Source of the DNA: Myxococcota bacterium
GTDB taxonomy: Bacteria > Myxococcota_A > UBA9160 > SMWR01
DNA: 58,467 bases
NCBI GenBank assembly: GCA_022447545.1
Contig: JAKVBI010000012.1
Location: 1-58,467 of the forward strand
Direction of reading: 5' to 3'
Shown piece after piece: positions 43,378 to 51,467 of this stretch. Each line of letters opens with the position of its first letter. The first letter of the stretch is position 1. Made by a program: the position numbers and the translations under genes. Under the pieces are notes generated by a model. The model was not told the origin of the DNA and ran no database searches. It saw only the letters and a list, made by a program, of their open reading frames with translations.

Positions 43378-45120
43378 TCAGTCTGACGTACCACTGAGGG
43401 GCCGGATCTCTCGGATCTCCCCTTCCATGATTTCCAGGATTGCGTTGACGCCAGGGTTGCTGAGGGCGGTTTGGCGTACTTCTCGGAGGTCTTCCGGGTT
43501 CTGGCCGGACGATTCTTCGGATGCGCTTTCCGCTTCGAGTCGAATGGTTGTGGGAGTGTCGAAAAATTCCGAGCACAACTGCGACATGTCCTGCTGACGA
43601 TCCTGAAGTCGGACGGCGGCGAAGGGTGTCAGGGCTCGGAACACGACGGCTCCGGGTTGGCATTGGATCATCTCGCTGCCATCCAGAGCGCCGGACAGAC
43701 CGGGTTGGCGTTTACGCACGAAGGCTTTCAAGCGGTCGAAGACCACCGCCGGCGTTGCGCTGCCCGAATCGGGGGCGGGCGGGGGCTCCGGAGCATCGGG
43801 TGAGGGGGGGCCGGCACCATTCCCGGGCGGACTGAGGTTGCGAACATCGTCGCCGCGGGGAGAGGGGTCGGGGCGCGGTTTGCCGGGAGGCTTCCGGCCG
43901 CCGTTTCCGCCGCTGGCCGCTGGCGGAGGGCCACTGGGCGGTGCGCCGCCGGCTGCGGCCGGGCCTGTTTGTCCTGCCAGCTTCTTTTCGAGTGCCGAGA
44001 TCCGCGTCAGTAGACGGGCCACGTCGTCGGCCTCGGGGAGGCCCGCCAATCGCACGACGGCCATCTCGAGCACTGCCATGGGCTCGGGGGCCCAGGCGAG
44101 ATCTTCCTGTTCCTTGAGCAGCGCGCGAAACATCCGGCGCAGGCGCATGGGCTGGGTCTGCTCCGCGATGGCACGCAATTCCTCCACATCTTCGGCGCTG
44201 GCCTCCACGAGATCGCGGGCGTCAGCAGCAATGCGGATCACCACGAGATCGCGAAGCAGAGAAAGCAGATGCTCCCCCAGACGCTTGGCTTCGATTCCCG
44301 AGTTTCGAGCGGTTGCACACGCCGCCAGGGCTTCCGCTGCATTGCCCTCGCAGCAGGCCTTGAGAATGGCCAGGAGCATGCGACGATCCACGAGGTCGAG
44401 TAGATCCGCGACCTGGTCGTCGTCGAGATTCTCTCCCCCCGATGCGACCAACTGGTCGAGCAGCATCTGGGCATCTCGCATCGACCCATCGGCCTCGCGC
44501 GCCAATGACAGCAGGCTGTGTTCCGAGATGCTCACGCCCTCCGCCTTGGCGATCCGTTGCAGGCGCTCAGTGATCTCGGCGGCCGTGATGCGCCTCAGGT
44601 CGAAGCGCTGACAGCGCGAGACCACGGTGAAGGGGATCTTCTCCGGGTTCGTCGTGGCGAAGACGAACAGGCTGTTGGAAGGGGGCTCCTCCAGGGTTTT
44701 GAGTAGGGCGTTGAAGGCTTCGGTGGTGAATTGATGGACCTCGTCGACGACGAAGACTTTGTACTTTCCAGGTGCCGGGGCGTAACGGATTCCATCGATC
44801 AGTTCGCGAACGTCTCCGACTCCTCGGCGGCTCGCTGCATCCAACTCCTGGACGTCCATCGAGGCACCACTGGTGATCTGCGCGCAGGATTCGCACGTGC
44901 CACACGGGGTCTCGGTGGGCCCGTCGTCGCAGTTCAGACAGCGGGCGAGAATCCTGGCGAGGGTCGTCTTCCCCACCCCTCGCGGTCCCGTCAAGAGAAT
45001 GGCGTGGGGGACTCGCTCGGTCCGAATGGCGTTGCGGAGCGGTGCCGTGACGTGGGATTGGCCGACGACGTCGTCGAACCCCTGGGGACGCCATCTGCGC
45101 GCGAGGACCTGATAGCTCAC
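43378..45120 (-). CDS. dnaX: DNA polymerase III subunit tau (DnaX)
   Basis: A 580-residue clamp-loader ATPase. It begins SYQVLARRWRPQGFDDVVGQ and has Walker A GPRGVGKTT, four zinc cysteines in CLNCDD...CGTCESC, Walker B with DEVHQ (VVDEVHQFT), and the SRC motif (SRCQRFD). A long Pro/Gly-rich linker (about 410-475) precedes the tau C-terminal domain. GTG 45120 is the start that gives the usual N-terminus; GGAG lies about 10 bases upstream. I looked for the A-AAA-AAG slippage site used by some bacteria to make gamma and did not find one. The gene follows tRNA-Ser and ffs on the same strand. Confidence 0.95.
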   Translation of the reverse strand: MSYQVLARRWRPQGFDDVVGQSHVTAPLRNAIRTERVPHAILLTGPRGVGKTTLARILARCLNCDDGPTETPCGTCESCAQITSGASMDVQELDAASRRGVGDVRELIDGIRYAPAPGKYKVFVVDEVHQFTTEAFNALLKTLEEPPSNSLFVFATTNPEKIPFTVVSRCQRFDLRRITAAEITERLQRIAKAEGVSISEHSLLSLAREADGSMRDAQMLLDQLVASGGENLDDDQVADLLDLVDRRMLLAILKACCEGNAAEALAACATARNSGIEAKRLGEHLLSLLRDLVVIRIAADARDLVEASAEDVEELRAIAEQTQPMRLRRMFRALLKEQEDLAWAPEPMAVLEMAVVRLAGLPEADDVARLLTRISALEKKLAGQTGPAAAGGAPPSGPPPAASGGNGGRKPPGKPRPDPSPRGDDVRNLSPPGNGAGPPSPDAPEPPPAPDSGSATPAVVFDRLKAFVRKRQPGLSGALDGSEMIQCQPGAVVFRALTPFAAVRLQDRQQDMSQLCSEFFDTPTTIRLEAESASEESSGQNPEDLREVRQTALSNPGVNAILEIMEGEIREIRPLSGTSD

Positions 45121-45164
45121 TGGGGGGGTTCTCCGTGCTTTCGGCCCCGACAGACCCGAGGCGG

Positions 45165-45267
<103 letters not shown>

Positions 45268-45298
45268 GCGGCTCGAGCCGCCGGTCGCTGTCCCATTT

Positions 45299-45389
<91 letters not shown>

Positions 45390-45694
45390 TAAGGAACAGA
45401 ACCTACAACAGGTGCCGAGGCCGGTTCCACGTCCACCTAGGGCTCATCGCTCGCCTCGTGGTGCGACCATGCGAGGGGGCGCCCGAGGGGCTATTTTCCC
45501 GGCCCCTGAGTGGGCGAATGGGCGCTGGGCAAGCCCTCTGTCCGTCGCTCCACGCTTCCGGGTTGCCCCGGGAAGTACGAAGGGCCGGTGAAACGACTCC
45601 GATTGGGCGGGTGCCCGGCGGAGGAGGCCGATAGGATGGACGACCAGGAAGCCGATGGACCGGGGCACCGGGCTGCTGAATTTGGAGGAACGCC
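45390..45694. other. Divergent intergenic region, tRNA-Ser to infA
   Basis: A 305-bp gap that should carry the promoter of the tRNA-Ser/ffs/dnaX unit (minus) and that of infA (plus). A GGGGC/GCCCC hairpin at 45487-45506 stands out. No gene is supported; I could not fix a promoter by eye. Confidence 0.45.
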
Positions 45695-45934
45695 TTGGCG
45701 AGAGATGATCTGATACAAGCGACGGGAACCGTGGAGAAGATTCTCGGAGGCGGTCGCTATCGGATCGAACTCGACACCGGTCAAGAAGTGACGGCGCAAC
45801 TCTCGGGGCGTATGCGGCGCTTTCGCATCCGCGTGATTCCGGGCGATCGTGTCCAGGTCGGCGTTTCTCCATACGACCCCAGCCACGGCTTCATCACCTT
45901 CCGCCTACGCGAGGGGCAGAACGCTCCCCGCTGA
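45695..45934 (+). CDS. infA: Translation initiation factor IF-1
   Basis: A 79-residue S1/OB-fold protein matching IF-1: the N-terminal MARDDLIQATGTVEKIL, the GRYRIELDTGQEV strand pair, LSGRMRRFRIRVIPGDRVQV and the FRLREG end. It binds the ribosomal A site during initiation. The start is TTG 45695, with GGAGG about 7 bases upstream; no ATG exists at the right place. The sequence is more divergent in the middle than most IF-1 proteins but full length. Confidence 0.92.
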   Translation: MARDDLIQATGTVEKILGGGRYRIELDTGQEVTAQLSGRMRRFRIRVIPGDRVQVGVSPYDPSHGFITFRLREGQNAPR

Positions 45935-45985
45935 TCCGGCGATTTCGAGCCGTGGATGCACGGCGTCATCGGGGACGGCGGCACC

Positions 45986-46636
45986 ATGAGCCGACTCTCG
46001 AGTCGAGTCCTTCTTCATTGTTTTCATGCGGCGGATCGGCTGCGTGTGGCGCGTCTTCGGCAGCGCCTGCCGGGGTTGGACATCCATCCCGGAGCCAGCG
46101 CACGGATCGGACACGCCCGAATCGAAATGGCCCCGGGATCTCGACTGACGATTTCCGCGGGTGTGGTGACCGACCGTCTGCCCGGTGCACTTCACATCGA
46201 TCTCGGACCGGGCGCAGAGATGGTGATCGGAGAGGGAACCTGGTTGCGCACCGCCATCGCTCCAGTTCATCTGGTCGCTTTCGAGGGGGCGCGACTGGAA
46301 ATCGGGCCGAAGGCCTTTCTGAATGGGTGTCACCTCAGCACCAAGGAGCACTTGACCATTGGTCGCGGCGCGTCGGTGGGGCCGGGTAGCCGCGTCTTCG
46401 ATGCCGATCAGCACGATCTGGACGACCGACGCCTGGAACAGGTGGAGCCCGTCTCCATCGGCGACTTTACCTGGGTGGCTTCGGATGTGACCATTTTGCG
46501 CGGTGTGCAGATCGGTGATCACTGCATCGTGGGTGCGCGCTCCCTCGTGCTCACGGATCTGCCCGACCACACCCTGGCGTTCGGCCAGCCGGCGCGTCCA
46601 CGGGGTCGGGTGGGAGATCGATCCCAGGCCCGCTGA
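45986..46636 (+). CDS. Left-handed beta-helix (hexapeptide repeat) acyltransferase
   Basis: A 216-residue protein dominated by hexapeptide repeats ([LIV]-G-x4) from about residue 30 to 190 (ARIGHARIEMAPGSRLTIS; LEIGPKAFLNG; LTIGRGASVGPGSRVF; VSIGDFTWVASDVTIL; VQIGDHCIVGARSLV), ending in AFGQPARPRG, typical of sugar/antibiotic O-acetyltransferases such as the WcaF/NodL group. The histidine in DADQHDLD is the likely catalytic base. It probably acetylates a glycan; the acceptor is not evident. Start may be ATG 45986 or the in-frame ATG 45956; neither has a strong ribosome site. Lies 51 bp after infA. Confidence 0.82.
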   Translation: MSRLSSRVLLHCFHAADRLRVARLRQRLPGLDIHPGASARIGHARIEMAPGSRLTISAGVVTDRLPGALHIDLGPGAEMVIGEGTWLRTAIAPVHLVAFEGARLEIGPKAFLNGCHLSTKEHLTIGRGASVGPGSRVFDADQHDLDDRRLEQVEPVSIGDFTWVASDVTILRGVQIGDHCIVGARSLVLTDLPDHTLAFGQPARPRGRVGDRSQAR

Positions 46637-46722
46637 TGGCGGGCGCAGACGAGCGGCTCGTTTGTGTCCAAGGGCCCACGCGAAGTCGCAGCGCTCCAGG
46701 GGATCGGCGCTAAGGTCTGGCC

Positions 46723-47652
46723 ATGCCCTTGCGAATCGCTCTGTTTGGCCAGGCTCCCTTCGGTCGCGACGTACTCGTGAGCCTGAGCGAGGCGGGCCAC
46801 GACATCGTCGGAGTCTACGCGCCTCCCGATGGCGCCCGTCCGGACCCCCTTGCCGAGGAGGCCGAGTCTCAGGGGCTGCCGCTGTTCCGGCACCGGCGCT
46901 TTCGCCGCAAGGGGGAGGCCATTCCCGAACTGGTCGAGGAATTTCGTGGCCTGGGTGCAGAACTCAACGTTCTTGCCTTCGTGACGGTCATCCTGCCTCC
47001 GGAGATCGTCGAGGGGCCCGCCCGCGGTTCTCTGTGTTTCCACCCTTCGCTGTTGCCCCGGTTTCGCGGAGGAGCCGCGCTGGCCTGGCAAATCATCCTG
47101 GGGGAGAGCGAATCCGGGGTCACGGTTTTCCAGCCCGATGCGGGGGTCGATACGGGGCCCATCGTGGTGCAGCGCGGTGGCGTGGAAATCCGGCCTGACG
47201 ACACCGCAGCCAGTCTCTATTTTGAACGTCTCTATCCGCTCGGTCTCGAGGCCATCACCGAAGCGGTGGCGCGGGTCGAAGCCGGCAACTTCGAGGCAAC
47301 CGTCCAGGACGAGTCTCGAGCCACCTTTCAGGGGTTGGTGGGGGACGACGAATCCCGGATCGACTGGCAACGGGACTGGCAGGTGATCGACCGCCTGGTG
47401 CGAGGTTGCGATCCGACCCCGGGGGCCCACGCGCGTCTCGAACGCACGGGTGAGGTGGTGCGCCTGTTCGGTGGGAGTGGGTCCGATGGGGACTCTGGAG
47501 AGGCTCCGGGCACGGTTCTTGGCCTCCAGGAGGCGCGCCTGCAGATCGCTGTGCGGGGAGGGCGGCTGAATGTGGCGAAACTGCGTGTGGGAGATGCCGG
47601 CAAGGTGACTGCCGACGGTGCGGGCCTCGTGACCGGTGATCGGTTGGTCTAG
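46723..47652 (+). CDS. 10-formyl-THF hydrolase-like formyltransferase-fold protein
   Basis: A 309-residue protein with the formyltransferase fold, nearly the length of the hydrolase part of eukaryotic 10-formyl-THF dehydrogenase (ALDH1L1 residues 1-310). The loop SLCFHPSLLPRFRGG puts His at 107 and the VDTGPIVVQ block puts Asp at 143, which match the catalytic His106/Asp142 of that enzyme; the Asn used by Fmt and PurU is Cys105 here, whereas ALDH1L1 has a hydrophobic residue. The aldehyde dehydrogenase part is absent. It therefore looks like a stand-alone formyl-THF hydrolase or a formyltransferase for another acceptor. Separated from fusA by a long leader. Confidence 0.75.
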   Translation: MPLRIALFGQAPFGRDVLVSLSEAGHDIVGVYAPPDGARPDPLAEEAESQGLPLFRHRRFRRKGEAIPELVEEFRGLGAELNVLAFVTVILPPEIVEGPARGSLCFHPSLLPRFRGGAALAWQIILGESESGVTVFQPDAGVDTGPIVVQRGGVEIRPDDTAASLYFERLYPLGLEAITEAVARVEAGNFEATVQDESRATFQGLVGDDESRIDWQRDWQVIDRLVRGCDPTPGAHARLERTGEVVRLFGGSGSDGDSGEAPGTVLGLQEARLQIAVRGGRLNVAKLRVGDAGKVTADGAGLVTGDRLV

Positions 47653-47999
47653 GCGCCCGCGTCGTTTCTAGCTTTACCCCGGGGGGGCTTGACAAATCCC
47701 TGGGATGAATCAGTCTCATCGCCCCGCTGTTTGAATACGGGAAAGAGCCGTCCACCGACGGCAGTCTCCCCAGCGGCCATTGTGCCGGTTTGAAGGGCCG
47801 GTTCGATTGGGTCTGACGGTCGGGAGCAGTACGAGGTGCTCTCAACCAGCCGCGCGGCGGCAAGCCAGCCCAGATTGACTGAAGGATGTTACGCAGGATG
47901 GCGGAGGGGTCGTGTCGGCCTTTTCCCAGACGGCGTGAATGAAAACACTTTGGCGGCGCCGATGACGGCGAGAGTCCGCTGGAGTAGATCGAGGCGACG
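47653..47999. other. Long leader region upstream of fusA
   Basis: A 347-bp region with no credible gene between the formyltransferase-fold gene and fusA. It contains a perfect -35 box TTGACA at 47689-47694 (with no good -10 at 17 bp; TCTCAT is at about 19), and several GC-rich inverted repeats such as GCCGG...CCGGT around 47785-47810. It may hold an attenuator or a leader RNA for translation-factor control. Confidence 0.4.
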
Positions 48000-50090
48000 A
48001 TGCTCAGTGAAGTGACGAGGACCCGAAACATCGGGATCAGCGCTCATATCGATTCTGGGAAGACCACGCTAACCGAGCGGATTCTCTTCTACACCAATCG
48101 CATTCACCGCATACACGAGGTGCGAGGCAAGGATGATGCCGGTGCCACCATGGACTTCATGGAGCTCGAGCGCGAGCGCGGGATCACCATCGCGTCGGCC
48201 GCAACCCATTGCGAGTGGGAGGGCAACCACATCAACATCATCGACACTCCCGGCCACGTGGACTTCACCATCGAGGTCGAGCGTTCTCTGCGGGTGTTGG
48301 ATGGAGCCGTACTGGTGCTCTGTGGGGTTGCGGGGGTCCAGAGCCAATCAATGACCGTCGATCGCCAGATGAGGCGTTATCGGGTTCCTCGACTCGCTTT
48401 CATCAACAAGCTCGATCGTTCTGGGGCGAACCCCCAAAAGGTCACCGATCAGCTTTGCGAGAAGCTGAAGCACAACGCTGTGCTCATGCAGATCCCCATC
48501 GGAGCCGAGGCTGATTTCGAAGGTGTCATCGATCTCATCGAAATGAAGGCCTGCTACTTCGATGGACCGAATGGCGAGGAACTCCGGGTGGTCGACATTC
48601 CCGAGCCGCTGATTCACGAGGCGGAAGCGGCACGAGAGCACATGCTCGACGTGGTCTCGATGTTCTCGGACGATCTCATGGAGGCGATTCTCGAGGATCA
48701 CGTGACTGACGACCTGATTCACGATGCCGTTCGTGCGGGGACACTGGCCCAGGAGCTCACGCCCGTTTTCCTAGGCTCGGCGTACAAGAATAAGGGCGTA
48801 CAACCGCTACTCGACGCCGTCAACGCCTATCTACCGAGTCCGGTCGACGTGGAGAACACCGGGATCGATCTCTCGAACGAAGAAGCACCCATTGCCCTGA
48901 ACTCGGACCCGAACAAGCCTCTGGTCGCTCTGGCCTTCAAACTCGAGGACGGCCGTTACGGGCAGTTGACCTACCTGCGCGTCTATCAGGGCACCTTGGC
49001 GAAGGCCAGTAGCATCGTGAACAGCCGCACTAAAAAGCGACACCGGGTCGGTCGCCTCGGGCGCATGCATGCAGACCAGATGGAGGAGATCTCAGAAGCC
49101 TCCGCTGGAGACATCGTCGCGCTGTTCGGGATCGATTGCGCATCGGGTGACAGTTTTACCGACGAGTCCGTTCAGATCGCGATGACCTCGATGCATGTGC
49201 CGGCGCCTGTGATTTCACTGTTCGTCAAGCCGAGCGACAAGCAGGCTGAGGACAATCTCTCCAAGGCTTTGGGGCGATTCGTGCGGGAGGATCCAACCTT
49301 TCACGCGGGAGTCGACGAGGAGAGTGGCCAGACTCTGATCGCTGGGATGGGCGAACTTCATCTCGATGTCTATATCGAGCGGATGAAGCGCGAGTATGGT
49401 GTGGTCGTCGAAACCGGTGCTCCGCAAGTGGCCTACCGCGAGACTATTTCCCAGCGCACCGAGTTCAACACCACTCACAAGAAACAGACGGGTGGTTCCG
49501 GGCAATTTGGCCGAGTGGCGGGCCATCTCGAACCCATGTCTGAGGGGGATTTCGAGTTCGTAAGTCGGATCCGAGGGGGGGCGATTCCCACCGAGTACCT
49601 GCCTTCCGTCGAGAAGGGCATGCAGAGTGTGATGGGGAAGGGGAGCCTGATCGGATTTCCGATCACGGGTGTTCGGGTCGTGGTGGATGACGGGCAGTCT
49701 CACTCCGTCGACTCTTCGGATATGGCATTCCAGGCTGCGGGGCGTAAGGCATTCCGCGAGGCCTACAGGAGATCCAAACCGATAGCTCTCGAGCCCGTGA
49801 TGAAGCTCGAGGTGGAGGGCCCCAACGAGTTCCAGGGGGCGCTGCTCAAGACGGTCATGCAGCGACGTGGGACGATCATCGGGACTGCCGAGGAGGATGG
49901 TTTCTGTCGAGTGGAGTCCGAGGTTCCGCTATCCGAGATGTTCGGCTACGCGACGGATCTTCGTTCCATGACTCAAGGCAAGGCCGAATTTACGATGGAG
50001 TTCTCCCGCTACGTGGCCGTGCCAGCAGAGATTCAGCGGGGTCTCGTGAGTGAGTTCGGGGCAAAACTGTCAGTAGAAGAAGAAGACTAG
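48000..50090 (+). CDS. fusA: Elongation factor G of the spd/mitochondrial EFG1 type
   Basis: A 696-residue translational GTPase that drives ribosome translocation. G1 is AHIDSGKTT at about 15-23, G2 lies in [11 protein letters not shown]3 is DTPGH, G4 is NKLDR. Compared with standard bacterial EF-G (AHIDAGKTTT...VHDGAATMDWMEQE), this has [33 protein letters not shown] and related changes, which are those of mitochondrial EFG1 and of the 'spd' EF-G1 found in spirochaetes, planctomycetes and deltaproteobacteria. In those organisms a second EF-G (spdEFG2) handles recycling. ATG 48000 is preceded by GAGG. A KaiC-like ATPase gene follows after 18 bp. Family type is inferred from motifs. Confidence 0.93.
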   Translation: MLSEVTRTRNIGISAHIDSGKTTLTERILFYTNRIHRIHEVRGKDDAGATMDFMELERERGITIASAATHCEWEGNHINIIDTPGHVDFTIEVERSLRVLDGAVLVLCGVAGVQSQSMTVDRQMRRYRVPRLAFINKLDRSGANPQKVTDQLCEKLKHNAVLMQIPIGAEADFEGVIDLIEMKACYFDGPNGEELRVVDIPEPLIHEAEAAREHMLDVVSMFSDDLMEAILEDHVTDDLIHDAVRAGTLAQELTPVFLGSAYKNKGVQPLLDAVNAYLPSPVDVENTGIDLSNEEAPIALNSDPNKPLVALAFKLEDGRYGQLTYLRVYQGTLAKASSIVNSRTKKRHRVGRLGRMHADQMEEISEASAGDIVALFGIDCASGDSFTDESVQIAMTSMHVPAPVISLFVKPSDKQAEDNLSKALGRFVREDPTFHAGVDEESGQTLIAGMGELHLDVYIERMKREYGVVVETGAPQVAYRETISQRTEFNTTHKKQTGGSGQFGRVAGHLEPMSEGDFEFVSRIRGGAIPTEYLPSVEKGMQSVMGKGSLIGFPITGVRVVVDDGQSHSVDSSDMAFQAAGRKAFREAYRRSKPIALEPVMKLEVEGPNEFQGALLKTVMQRRGTIIGTAEEDGFCRVESEVPLSEMFGYATDLRSMTQGKAEFTMEFSRYVAVPAEIQRGLVSEFGAKLSVEEED

Positions 50091-50108
50091 TTTTCAGGGG
50101 GAGACGAC

Positions 50109-50798
50109 TTGTACCGAAAATTTCTCAATGCTCGCAGTCCCCTTCGGCTTCTCGAGGCGGGTCTCCATGGGGGGCTGGGGCCAGGCAATCTGGGGGTCGT
50201 CGTTGCTGGGCGCGGAGTCGGCAAGACGTCTTTCCTGGTGGGTGTTGCCCTCGATGAGTTGCTGCGTTCCGGTACTGTTTTGCACGTATCGATGGAAGAG
50301 ACGGTGGCGCACGTGCGCGCCTACTACGACACGATCTTCGAGGACCTTGCATCGACCACTCATCTCGAGGATGAGGCGCGTGTTCACCGAGAGATCGACC
50401 GTTTGCGAAGGATTCGTGTGTACCCGCGTCAGGCCCTGACTCCGGACAAGTTGCGGGATGCGATCAAGATGGAACGGGAGGCCGGTAGCGTGCCGGCTCT
50501 GGTAGTCGTGGAGGGACTCGATCTCGAAACGCTTCAGGCCGAGGAACTGCAGGACATGAAGGACCTCGCCGAGGAGTTGGCGGCCGAAATCTGGTTCTCG
50601 TATAGCTCCCTCGATGAGCGGATCGAAGGAGTTCCCGCAACGGTTCAACGCTTCGACCCGCTGGTCAGCGTGGTCGTCTCTCTCGAGCCACAGGGCGACG
50701 TGGTGGCGCTACGTGCACTCAAGGATCACGACAATCCCGATCTCAGCGCCCTTCACGTGTCTCTGGACCCGCGCACGCTCCTGTTGGTTCGGGCCTGA
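50109..50798 (+). CDS. KaiC-like RecA-fold ATPase
   Basis: A 229-residue RecA-superfamily ATPase. Walker A is AGRGVGKT at 33-40; a KaiC-like pair of acidic residues follows in SMEET (61-65), where KaiC has its catalytic glutamates; the Walker B strand is LVVVEGLDLE (131-140), with Glu135 where Asp is usual. The N-terminal ~30 residues resemble the entry to KaiC-type domains (LLEAGLHGGLGPGNLGVVV). It is shorter than KaiC and single-domain. The start is TTG 50109 with GGGAG 6 bases upstream. It begins 18 bp after the fusA stop, so the two are probably co-transcribed. No function is known to me. Confidence 0.78.
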   Translation: MYRKFLNARSPLRLLEAGLHGGLGPGNLGVVVAGRGVGKTSFLVGVALDELLRSGTVLHVSMEETVAHVRAYYDTIFEDLASTTHLEDEARVHREIDRLRRIRVYPRQALTPDKLRDAIKMEREAGSVPALVVVEGLDLETLQAEELQDMKDLAEELAAEIWFSYSSLDERIEGVPATVQRFDPLVSVVVSLEPQGDVVALRALKDHDNPDLSALHVSLDPRTLLLVRA

Positions 50799-50853
50799 AC
50801 CGCCAGCCCGGAGCGGGAAATCGCACTGGGTGTAAGCCTGATTTTGCCTGGGC

Positions 50854-51384
50854 TCACTCGCGCGTCGTCTGGAACTCCGAGAGCTTGTTCCGATAGGAAC
50901 TGCGGAACGAGTTGGCCTCCGGGCGGGTGAATCCGAATTCCTCCGCGATGGCCATGATTTCTCCGCTTTCCACTCCGGAGATGGTTCCATCAGCAGCCGC
51001 GACGGCATAGAGGCACTCGAGCAATTCTGCCCGCTGAGATTTGGTGGAGACTTTTTTGAACTCGCGCGTGACGATGTAGTTCTCTGTGCCACCTGCAGTT
51101 TCGGCCTGGTTTTGGGCGATCTCCACCACGAGCTCGGCCTCTTGTTCACTCACTCCGCCCAGGGTCGTCAAGATGTGCCGCATCTTGTCTGTTTCACTGG
51201 TGTCGATGGTCAGGTCAGCATTGGCCACCCGCATCAACACGTAGGCGAAGGAAGCGAGATATCGAGCTTTTTCGGGCTCGAGTTCTTCCAGGCGGCTTAC
51301 GATTCGTCGAACGGTCTCGGATTCCCCTGCTCTCGAGGCTTGGGTTTTACCGTCTCCCAGGCCGAGAAAACGCAACAAGGACAA
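50854..51384 (-). CDS. TerB-like protein
   Basis: A 176-residue soluble helical protein of the TerB/tellurite-resistance-like fold. The core, about 42-150, contains LMRVANADLTIDTSETDKMRHIL and LLECLYAVAAADGTISGVESGEIMAIAEEFGF, two acidic helix-loop motifs typical of TerB-like domains that can bind divalent metal. The first ~40 residues are polar and low complexity. Tellurite resistance itself is not implied; such proteins are common with membrane or stress partners. The start is TTG 51384, with GGGAG 7 bases upstream. Convergent with the KaiC-like gene, 55 bp away. Confidence 0.72.
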   Translation of the reverse strand: MSLLRFLGLGDGKTQASRAGESETVRRIVSRLEELEPEKARYLASFAYVLMRVANADLTIDTSETDKMRHILTTLGGVSEQEAELVVEIAQNQAETAGGTENYIVTREFKKVSTKSQRAELLECLYAVAAADGTISGVESGEIMAIAEEFGFTRPEANSFRSSYRNKLSEFQTTRE

Positions 51385-51467
51385 GTCGATTCTCCCTTCT
51401 TCCGGTCGTCGGGAGGAGACTGAGGCAAACTGGGTTCCAGGTCAATCCCGCGACGCGCGCTCGGATC

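Noticed and set aside
43738-43985. Repetitive Gly/Pro-rich stretch in dnaX taken for a DNA repeat
   Set aside because: It is the flexible linker of tau, coded with varied codons, and not a tandem DNA repeat.
43378-45120. Possible programmed frameshift in dnaX for a gamma product
   Set aside because: No A-AAA-AAG slippery run was found in the gene; the nearest lysine pair is encoded GAAAAGAAG, which is not slippery.
50854-51384. A tellurite-resistance operon
   Set aside because: Only one TerB-like domain is present, with no TerC, TerD or TerZ neighbours.
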